From Nematostella vectensis (taxonomy: Eukaryota; Cnidaria; Anthozoa; Actiniaria; Edwardsiidae): 64,000 bases of DNA. The stretch is from contig NC_064042.1 in assembly GCF_932526225.1 (NCBI RefSeq), positions 5,129,001 through 5,193,000 of the forward strand, in the 5' to 3' direction. Positions 56,005-64,000 of this stretch are shown here, piece after piece; position 1 is the first letter of the stretch, and every line of letters starts with the position of its first letter. Made by a program: the position numbers and the translations under genes. Below the pieces are notes generated by a model. That model worked only from the letters and a program-made list of their open reading frames with translations. It was not told the origin of the DNA and did no database searches.

Positions 56005-56484
56005 TCATCTCAGCAGTCCAATAAAAATCCCTGTAGCGAAACCTATAAGAAATCCACAGCCTGTCCTTTGGCCCGTACACAAAGCTATCCATGCACCCGC
56101 TAAGATACCGCATTCAAGCTTACGCGTTTCGAAGATTTCATTCCAATTGTGCTCAGCCGCTCTGTTAACTCTATAAGGTCTCCTATTTTCTAAGCGTTGC
56201 TCCCACATCTTGATAATGAGCTTATGCTTTGTCTGCGCTTCACCATCCAGCATAGCGATAGCCTCCTCAGACAGAGCCTCTCCCAACTCTGCTATAGCTT
56301 GCTCTGTTTCGCTGCGCCCTCTCGCTAGTCGTATAGCAAGTACATCCATGTCTGCTTGGAGTCGCTCCAAGCCTCTTTGCACAGCCAAGCTCTGATAAAG
56401 AATCAACTGTGTTTTGCTAGATAATGGCATCTCTAATAACTCTGTAGCCGCCCAACGCCTGTCTGAACAACACTTATCTGACAT
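56005..56484 (-). CDS. Unrecognised reading frame with helical middle and hydrophobic C-terminus
   Basis: From the first plausible internal ATG (56482-56484) the frame gives 159 aa. The middle is rich in Glu, Arg and Ala and likely helical (SETEQAIAELGEAL, EEAIAMLDGEAQTKHKL). The last about 30 residues are hydrophobic and Gly-rich (GILAGAWIALCTGQ, GFLIGFATGIFIGLL), like one or two membrane segments. The frame stays open upstream to 56775, but that part is translated from a simple repeat. A possible acceptor (GACCTAG, near 56550) would make it a last exon. I recognise no family. The composition looks protein-like, but coding status is uncertain. Confidence 0.35.
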   Translation of the reverse strand: MSDKCCSDRRWAATELLEMPLSSKTQLILYQSLAVQRGLERLQADMDVLAIRLARGRSETEQAIAELGEALSEEAIAMLDGEAQTKHKLIIKMWEQRLENRRPYRVNRAAEHNWNEIFETRKLECGILAGAWIALCTGQRTGCGFLIGFATGIFIGLLR

Positions 56485-56619
56485 ACCAACTATGTTTTTT
56501 CCAATAGCGTCTAGTATAGTTTTTAAGCACTTTAAGTCTGCGTGAGAGCTAGGTCTATATTTCAGTTGGTGAATCGTTTGATGATGCGGAGAACGCGCAC
56601 CACAACTCCACGCGTGTGT

Positions 56620-56780
56620 AGCTCCGCGCGCGCGTACAAAGTGTGTAGCTCCGCGCGCGCATACAGTGTGTAGCTCCGCGCGCAAAATGTAATACAAAGT
56701 GTGATACACAAAATGTGATACAAAGTGTGATACACAAAATGTGACACAAAGTGTGATACACAAAATGTGATACAAAGCTT
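56620..56780. repeat. Two short tandem arrays
   Basis: GTGTGTAGCTCCGCGCGC is repeated three times at about 56622-56685. It is followed by five to six copies of a unit like GTGATACACAAAAT/GTGATACAAA up to 56780. Long minus-strand frames here are artefacts. Confidence 0.8.
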
Positions 56781-56795
56781 TGCTCTAATGCTCTA

Positions 56796-57031
56796 GTGCA
56801 CACTAGTGACATAACGACATAACAACATAGGCGCGCGCACTCTTTTAAGCCCGACATAACGACACGGACATAATGACATAAAAGAAAAAACAGTTTTTTT
56901 TTCTCTTATGTCGTTATGTTCATGTCTTTATGTTAAGCTTCTGTCAAAATGTCGAACCATTCACACTTGAACATATGAACATAAGGGTGCACGCGCCTAT
57001 GACATTATGTCGTTATGTCACTAGTGTGCAC
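56796..57031. mobile_element. Palindromic MITE, about 30-bp perfect inverted ends
   Basis: GTGCACACTAGTGACATAAC at the left is exactly mirrored by GTTATGTCACTAGTGTGCAC at the right, and pairing continues with gaps through CATAGGCGCGCGCAC and GTGCACGCGCCTATG. The centre holds further ATGTCGTTATG palindromes. Confidence 0.85.
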
Positions 57032-58244
57032 CAGGCACTTACATGGCCCTTGTGTAAAAAAGTTAGTAAAAAGCGAACACAAATCTGAAACTATGGCAAC
57101 GCTACGCAGTGCAGATTATAATCTCCCTTTACAAATCACTGACATGATGTTTATTTTTGTTATTTCGCAAAATGGATAAATTTATTTCAAACCGAAAATG
57201 AGGTTTCGCTTAAAATAAAATGATAACAATCAAACAGGATTCGATTGATGGCTTCAAATGACAGATAATAGGGCTTTTAATAATTAACCGCATTCTGTCA
57301 TCCTAGTTTGCATGCAAATACAGAACGGATGTTTAAAACTATCAACGAAAACTGTGAGTCACAGTGTCAACTTGCAGCTGAAATCACCAAGAGCTTTGCC
57401 CTTTCTAAGAACGCGGTAACACGAAGGAAATTATAAAGACCAGGCAACAGACTCCGGCAATGAAGGTCAGTAAAATGTGGGAGTTTATATGTTTTCTTTG
57501 CAACTTTATGTTACACTGTGAGTGGTAAAGTAAGCAAACTTTTGTTGGCGCCTTAAAAAACATCCGTTTAAAATTTCTTGAATTATCTGAAAAGGGAATG
57601 GTTTCGAATTAAAACAAACGTGAAGAAGTTTATATTATGAATTTGAAATTTTACCTATTTTCCTGTGAATTTACTTTCTGCATGTCTCACAGTAAAAAAA
57701 TGGAGTAAGAAATGATTTTTTTAGGTTGAGATTTCTCAAAGGAGCTGTGTGAACATTTTTTTCAAACAATATCAAAATATTCATTTTTTATTTAAGATTA
57801 AAAAATCCCCTTGGGTTTCTATTTCTCGTTTTCTTATTATAAGTCCAGCTTGTTGACAAACATAACACGATTTTAATGACTCCAATAGCCTGCGCGAGTC
57901 ATCTTTCTATTTCCTTTTTTTACTTTTAAATGAAGAAATTTTACACGCAGGAAATGATCAAAATAAAGCTCATAAATCATACGGGGGAAACAAGAAAAGG
58001 CAATCTCAATTTTTGTAGTATTTAGGGTACAACTAAGTGAACAGGTGAATTTCAGCGGCGTTTTTGATGACACATCCTGAGCTGCGCTGAACAAACAAGC
58101 GTTATTATAGCATTTGGAGTTTACACGAGAAAAAAAGAATTTTCTTTCATTTGGAGTTTACACGAGAAAAAAAGAATTTTCCTGTAAAATTACAGGAATA
58201 TTGAAAAAAAAACTGAAACATTCTTTATCCTAAAAATATGAGTT
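57032..58244. other. Intergenic DNA, no gene seen
   Basis: AT-rich. At about 58108-58182 a 36-bp segment with GGAGTTTACACGAGAAAAAA is directly duplicated. A short ATG frame at 57462 (ATGAAG followed by GTCAGT) could be a tiny first exon, but nothing supports it. Confidence 0.35.
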
Positions 58245-59316
58245 AGGGAGTGTTCATTATTTATGGCCGGGGAGGGGGGTTTCTGTACGCCCCCCTCCCC
58301 CCTTTGTCAATCCCAAAACTTTGTTGACCCCCCCCAGGAGATACCCAAAAACTTATTTGACCCCCCCCCCCTCCTTCTTCCACAAATCCACAAAACTTCC
58401 TTTATAATACGAAATATAGATACATATAAACAAATCATGCAATGAAAAACAACAAGGAAATAATATTTTTTTATAAAACACTTAATTTTAAACAAGTCAA
58501 ATGTGGCCTTGTGGCGTTTTGAAACAATAAGAATATGTATCTATACCTATATCTATCTTTGAATAGAATCAAAAAGCCCAAATTGTCGTAGTCTCGTACA
58601 ACAACAATTAATACGATACACCAAAAACTGGAACTTGAACTCAAATTTTCGCCTTTAAAGACTTCTTCAGGGCGGACTGAAATATAGAGTCTGCCCTGAA
58701 GAAATCTTATTAAAGACGAAAATTTGGCAGAGTCGAATTCCAGTTTTTGGTGTTTTATATCTATCTTTGAATACACTAAAAACTGGTGATCGACTCTGCC
58801 AAATTTTCGTCTTTAATAAGACTTCTTCAGGGCAGACTCAAGTCTCAAGACTCAAGTGAGTCAAGTAAGTTTTTTTTTGGTGTATTGTATTTTTTCTTCT
58901 GGTTCAAGAACACGACAATTTGGGCTTTTTGTATTTATTCGTATATCTATCTTTGCATGCCATATCACTAGTCCAATTTTATATTTAATTGTCCTGTGTC
59001 CTTGGTCTGATAGATCTCCCAGATCTTGTACTCGCGGGAGTATCCGAAGCAGGAACGCTCTCGCTGTCAGTGTTTTTATTGATCCTATAGGTCAAGCTTA
59101 AATGAACTACTACCGAGTAATAGATATTGATGAATTTGTCATTTGTGGAAAAGTGTTCACGGCACAACAGCAGTAAATGTAGCCAAAATATGTTATTGGC
59201 AACGCTATAATAATAATAAAAAAATAAGTTGGGATGAAACATCAACATACCTCCATGTGGAGACGGCCCCCCTCCTCCCCCCCCCCCCCCCCGGCCATAA
59301 ATAATGAACACTCCCT
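58245..59316. mobile_element. 1.07-kb inverted-repeat DNA element
   Basis: AGGGAGTGTTCATTATTTAT near 58245 is mirrored by ATAAATAATGAACACTCCCT ending at 59316, followed inward by GGCCGGGG/CCCCCCGGCC. Inside are further inverted or direct blocks: CCCAAATTGTCG/CGACAATTTGGG, and three copies around AAATTTTCG.CTTTAA and CTTCAGGGC.GACT. No transposase frame is present. This is a nonautonomous element with nested insertions or duplications. Confidence 0.8.
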
Positions 59317-61856
59317 TATAGATAATCAGTGTTTAGAGCTTATGCATAATTAGCTAAAGTGTTCACCATTTGCAGTTTGGTTTAAAATGATAGGGAACAA
59401 CAACATAAAAGCTTTAAAAAAATGTGGTCTGCGAGAGCGGTATGATAACATAGGGTTACAGAAAACAGTTTTTTTTCCCGAAGCTTATCATATCATCGCC
59501 ATTATCTCAATCACTACTTATCTTTCTCGTTTGCGAACCAAAAACACAACCAAAATAATTGTAACCTCTACCAAGTCAAACCCCGTTAGAGTTTCGACCC
59601 AAGGTGAGATCAGCTTGAAATGTTTTCAAAGGGGAAAAAAATGACTTATATCTCAGTGAAGACTGCGAATTCTTCGGATAATAAACTTTAGGGGAATATC
59701 TACCGAAGGGAAAGGGAGTCGTCCTCTTGGTTTGGTGGTCTACATTTCAATTAGTCACGTCATCCTATATCGTAGTGTTACTCATGTCTATTATTGGAGC
59801 GGACTTTCCAGTGGAATGGATCCCCTAGTCCCTCCCCCCCCCCCCCCCCCCCTCCCATTCTTCGAGACAAAAAAGGAGAAGTAAGGTCCCGCCAACCTCG
59901 TCCCCAGACGCCATATTGAAAATTACCCAGAAGACCCTAGGGACGAGGTTGGGTCCCGGCGGCTTATTAGAACGGTAAAAAATATGTATATATTTAAAAA
60001 CTCCAATATTTTAGAGCATGTTTGCCGAAAACTATGTATGTTGCTTATGTCAGAAAAAAAATTACTTCTTCAGTTTGTATAATACAAAAGTGACTATTTT
60101 AACATGAGATTGTACACAAGAGTTTTATATTCGATTTGATATCACATTTCACCTGCAAATTTACAATGTGACCAAATACAATAATGGTTACTATGCCAAT
60201 CAAGTAACGACAGAAAAGTATATTCGTAGGATAAATCTTAAACGTAAAGTCTGTAAAGTCGTAAAGGCTGTATTTTTAAACTTGCATTGAATCAAATCTC
60301 CCTCAAATTCAAGGCGTAAATTTAAGGTAAGGAGGAAAAGCTGTCTTTAATATGGCTGGTATGTTCGTTAAATTCATTGTTTAAACGCACATTGTAGACA
60401 ATTTATGCGAGCTGTTTTCCACTTCTATTTATTATTTCACACCTTGAGGAAACGAACTCTTTGAATAAAAATAACAAGCTAAATAGTACGAGTTTCGATC
60501 GAATAAGGCGTTTAATCAATCTTCGTAACGTTTGTTTTACTTTAAGCCAAGAACATATAAATGATATATCTGATTTAGAAATTACATCCGTAGACATCGC
60601 AAGCTCAATATTTTTCGTTTTAGTTTTGGTTTTATTTAGCATGTACTTAAACAAACACTCATTTTACACTCAGTTTTTTTCTTTATAATTTTACGGGATT
60701 TTTTACCACAATGCTACATTTTGAGGTAAAAGCGAGGCTAATGACGGCAAAAAACCGCTACGTTTCACTAAAAAAATGAAAGCGTAAGAGATTTGTAGCT
60801 TTTTCAAACTCCTTTTTAACCATAAAAGCTGACCTCCTAGACAGTTTCCTAGTGAAACCAGTTGAAAAAAATACAACCATTCGCTACAGGCTAGGGTATA
60901 TGCTAATTGCCATCGTCATTTCCAATTTAAATTCTCAAACCCATAATTATTATTTTTTTTATATATTTTCATTTCATTTGAAACTTGACTTTCGATGGCC
61001 TAACATAAATGATTTAATTACGCCCAGTAACGAAGATATCGAATCTAGTCTATTCTAGACTTCTAGTTTTAACGTTAGTGCTGTGTTTGGTGTTTGTCAT
61101 GCATTTTGAGCAGATATGATGCAAATTTAATCTGGACGTTATAAAGCTAATTTACACTTCATTATCGATTCGTAAAAAAAGAACTCGGAATACATGGATA
61201 AAGAGCGGGGCAATATATTACAAAACATCGTTATGATACCCGAATAATCTTGCGCGAATATTGCCTACATTCGCGGCATAGCTGTATTCCCCTTGTTTTG
61301 GTTTGAAAAACGACTTAGTCTATACTGCCTATTTCGTTTATCAACAAGGTAAGGTTAACATGGAGAAGAGTAACACTTAGGGTTAAATCGCTATTTATCT
61401 TTTGTAACTTATTTGAAAACAAATATGGGCAACTGTTTTTCATTGTTTAAAGCCAACTGGAAGATCGCCGAGAAGGCCTGGACCGAAGCTAGTGTCACAA
61501 GCTCGGGTAATAGACGCATTTATGGATATTAATTGATAATCTAATGCCACCCGCAATTCCCTGTCACCAGAACTCATCTACCCTCTATTCCAAAAAAGAT
61601 GGCACTGGGAAACCATGTGTCGCAGCCCGCAGTGATTCACGGGTAACGTATAGATGGCTGAACAAACTGGTCTCTGAAAGTCATGTGAATGTTCACGGCA
61701 GACGAACTAGAATACTTTAGTTCTTCAAACCTGGAATTGCTTTTATTTACCCTTTTATATTCACTTATTTGTTTGATGTTGATTTTCCAACCTTATTTAA
61801 AATAGGTCTATAGGGGTTTTAATAAAACGCAGAAGAATTTAGCCAATACGTGGTCC
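59317..61856. other. Intergenic DNA with one possible small exon
   Basis: Mostly AT-rich sequence without recognised genes. At 61425-61506 an ATG opens MGNCFSLFKANWK, an N-myristoylation-type start, and ends at a GT (AGCTCGG|GTAATA). It might be a first exon, but no partner exon is identified. A poly-C tract lies near 59830. Confidence 0.35.
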
Positions 61857-62127
61857 CCGGGGGGAGGGGTTCTTCCCATGTCGACCTGATAGGGGCGCTC
61901 TTCGTATTTTGTAGGGGTCGAAATCGGGCCTCGGGTATATTTTAGGGGGGGGGGGGGGGGGGGGCGAGAAAAAAGGCTTTTCTCTTAGAAATGGTATCTC
62001 TAGGGCTTCTTTGGTATTATTAGGGTAGCAATTTTTGGTCGTTCAGGTATTTTTAGTGGTATTTATCGAATTTTCCGACGAGCATCCCTATCACTTTTCC
62101 CTTGGACCCCCCCCCCCCCCCCCCCCC
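61857..62127. mobile_element. MITE, GATGCTCGTCG family (copy 3)
   Basis: The core runs from GATAGGGGCGCTCTTCG (61888) to CGACGAGCATCCCTATC (62076-62092). Outer poly-G and poly-C tracts continue the inverted symmetry. It shares TCTTAGAAATGGTAT and GGTAGCAATTTTTGGTCGT with the copies at 20257-20471 and 36012-36297. Confidence 0.78.
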
Positions 62128-62740
62128 CGTGGCCCTTTGGCGTCATCATCCGAATATATAGGATAATTGAGTAAATTTCTTATTTATATTTCTCTGTGGG
62201 CATCCGCTCGCGTTTCCGTTTACCACAATACAAATAAATAAATTGACTAATATTGCGCTTATTTAATTTTCTAAGAGATAAAATGTTCTTATCTCCTTTT
62301 ACCGTCACGTACAATCTAAAAACAACTTCCCAGATATTTCTTTAAGAGGGTGAATTGTAAAACAAATACACTTTTGGTATGCAGAATAACATTAAGGGAT
62401 GCAGTTGTTTATCTTAAAAAAGGTCAAGCAGTGTTTTTGATGAATTAAGTAATTATTTTGTTTGAACACGAGTGTGGGTGTGTTGAATATGGTTAATATG
62501 AGCGGCTTGAAATCCGGTAACATTTAGAGGAATATCAGGGAAATAATCAAGAGGGTGACTTAACCGCATTATGTTTCACATGCGATTAAATCAAGATTGA
62601 AATTCCTGAAAGGTTAAACTAGTCTTAAAAAGCGACCCGGCCAAAAAGTAGAGGACAGAACTAGAAGGAAATATACAGAACCAAGAAAACTTGAGAGTTC
62701 CCAACTGATAAGAGTAGCAACACTTGTCGTTAGTAGCACG
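62128..62740. other. 5' flank of the LRRC74-like gene
   Basis: Contains the presumed promoter and 5' UTR. No X-box like that of the LRRC63-like gene and no other named element was recognised. Confidence 0.4.
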
Positions 62741-64000
62741 ATGGAGAAATTCCTCAAAGAAAACCCGCACATTGTCAAGCTAACTCGTAATGAAAATGTC
62801 CATTTGACTTCACAGGGAAAAGCCGTGTCTCATACGAACCTCTTGATTCACCTGAACCGCGTGTTAAAAAAGTACGAGGATGAGAAGAAAGTCATGAATG
62901 AAGACGAGGAGTCAACAGCCTTGCAAGCGGATGACCTACAGGAGAAGATCTACCGCCTCGACAGAGCCGACCGAGACACGGAGGTTCAAGAAGCATGTCA
63001 AGTTCTTGATTTAGACTCTAAGGAGGAGTTTTTCAGGAGATGCGAGAATTTGGGAATTCCGCCATTCGCGATGACGTATTTTTTAGACAACATGGCGCGT
63101 TATGTCACTGAGCTGGTTATGAGAAATCTAGGGATAGCTCCTGAAGGCGCGGCTGCTGTGGCGGAGATTTTGGCGGGAAATTCGAGTGTGCGCGTGCTTG
63201 ATTTGTCAGTGAATGGAATCCAAAACAAAGGAGCATTTGCTGTGGCGCAATTACTGGAGCACAATCAATGGATCACGGACCTCAACATCTCTGAGAATAA
63301 TCTCTCTAAATCAGGCCTCGACTCAATAGGAAACATGCTTATTTTGAATAACACTTTGACTTGTCTGGATGTTTCTAGAAATAGTTTCACGTGTGACGAC
63401 ATTCATTTCCTTACGAACGTTTTACAGACTGCGGACGCTCTACTTTTTTTAGACTTGCGCCATAATGCCTTCAAGGAAAAGGCAGGGCTGTACTTAGGCG
63501 AAATGGTCAAGAAAAATACCTCGTTGCGTGAACTGTACATAGGATGGAACCACTTTGGTGACGAGGGCGCCAAGCACTTATGCGCGGGTTTACAAGAAAA
63601 TCGTTCGCTAGAAATACTTGATATCTGCTGGAATGAAATCGGTCGTGATGGTGCTGGCTACATTGCAGAATTCATAGAAAATAACGGCAGATTGGTCGAG
63701 TTAAATCTCGATAACAACCACATCACTGATCATGGTTTGCGCAGCATCGCGAGGGGGCTCGAAGTTAACGAAACACTGAGGCTTCTAAAAGTGGGCTTCA
63801 ATTTGATAACCTCTAGTGGAGCTTGCAAGATTCTAGAGTGTCTTTGCTTAAATCCTCATTCAGCCCTTGAGACCTTGCACCTAGCGGAGGTTGAAGTGAC
63901 GTCTGCTTTTGAGGACTTGTTTTGGCGGGTGAAGGTTAAGAAGCCTTTGTTCCGCGTACTTGAGATGAGCTCGCCCGGTGGCGATCATTACCACTTTCAG
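62741..64000 (+). CDS. LRRC74A: LRRC74-like leucine-rich repeat protein, 3' end outside window
   Basis: An open frame of 420 codons from the ATG at 62741 to the window edge, with no intron seen. The first about 120 residues are charged and helical. The segment EFFRRCENLGIPPFAMTYF before the repeats matches the equivalent part of vertebrate LRRC74A/B. From about 130 to 385, ribonuclease-inhibitor-type LRRs of 28 residues follow (VRVLDLSVNGIQNKGA, LEILDICWNEIGRDGA, LVELNLDNNHITDHGL, LRLLKVGFNLITSSGA). Then comes the family-typical cap (NPHSALETLHL). The function of LRRC74 proteins is unknown to me; the fold suggests a protein-binding scaffold. The frame is cut by the window, so the C-terminus and any downstream exons cannot be judged. 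A versus B paralogue is not resolved. Confidence 0.85.
   Translation, partial: MEKFLKENPHIVKLTRNENVHLTSQGKAVSHTNLLIHLNRVLKKYEDEKKVMNEDEESTALQADDLQEKIYRLDRADRDTEVQEACQVLDLDSKEEFFRRCENLGIPPFAMTYFLDNMARYVTELVMRNLGIAPEGAAAVAEILAGNSSVRVLDLSVNGIQNKGAFAVAQLLEHNQWITDLNISENNLSKSGLDSIGNMLILNNTLTCLDVSRNSFTCDDIHFLTNVLQTADALLFLDLRHNAFKEKAGLYLGEMVKKNTSLRELYIGWNHFGDEGAKHLCAGLQENRSLEILDICWNEIGRDGAGYIAEFIENNGRLVELNLDNNHITDHGLRSIARGLEVNETLRLLKVGFNLITSSGACKILECLCLNPHSALETLHLAEVEVTSAFEDLFWRVKVKKPLFRVLEMSSPGGDHYHFQ

Noticed and set aside
58263-62130. Poly-C and poly-G runs as regulatory tracts
   Set aside because: They sit at or near the edges of inverted-repeat elements in most cases and look like unstable transposon ends.

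Overview
The window looks like nuclear DNA of an invertebrate animal. Genes are split by many GT-AG introns, intergenic DNA is AT-rich and full of miniature inverted-repeat elements (MITEs), tRNA-derived SINEs and minisatellites, and the proteins are clear metazoan orthologues. A cnidarian, probably an anthozoan such as a sea anemone, fits best, but that is an inference from style and not proven by any one sequence.

Layout. 1-4300: no gene; a 37-bp array, a 78-bp hairpin-bearing array and MITEs. 4301-10227 (-): PCYT1, choline-phosphate cytidylyltransferase, 7 coding exons, 364 aa. 10228-10621: divergent promoter with a canonical RFX X-box just upstream of the next gene. 10622-20196 (+): an LRRC63-like leucine-rich-repeat protein with a C-terminal Cys cluster, 11 exons, 674 aa. 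21608-23167 (-): intronless BTB-BACK-PHR protein, 519 aa. About 23425-26300 (+): broken, 5'-truncated Gypsy-type LTR retrotransposon ending in one LTR. 26522-29233 (+): DHRS12-type short-chain dehydrogenase/reductase, 3 exons, 323 aa. 31232-53902 (+): FNDC3 orthologue, 25 coding exons, 1120 aa, nine fibronectin III domains and a C-terminal membrane anchor. 53903-62740: SINE, MITEs, one unrecognised minus-strand reading frame and little else. 62741-64000 (+): 5' part of an LRRC74-like gene that runs off the window. Every multi-exon model was built by hand; all splice junctions keep frame.

Most striking observation. In the FNDC3 gene, tandem arrays are seeded on the exon-intron junctions themselves. 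The 102-bp array before exon 5 repeats that exon's acceptor plus its first 38 nt. The array before exon 9 repeats that exon's acceptor. Arrays after exons 16 and 24 begin at, or include, the real donor. Exon 18 with its donor is copied three times, and the 5' half of exon 19 with its acceptor is copied twice. The gene therefore carries tens of decoy splice sites, as if repeated tandem duplication across splice junctions has been building introns. I know of tandem-duplication models of intron gain, but not of one gene with six junction-anchored arrays.

Functional links between neighbours are weak, as expected in an animal genome. PCYT1 and the LRRC63-like gene share a 394-bp divergent promoter. 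The X-box predicts ciliary or flagellar expression of the LRR gene.
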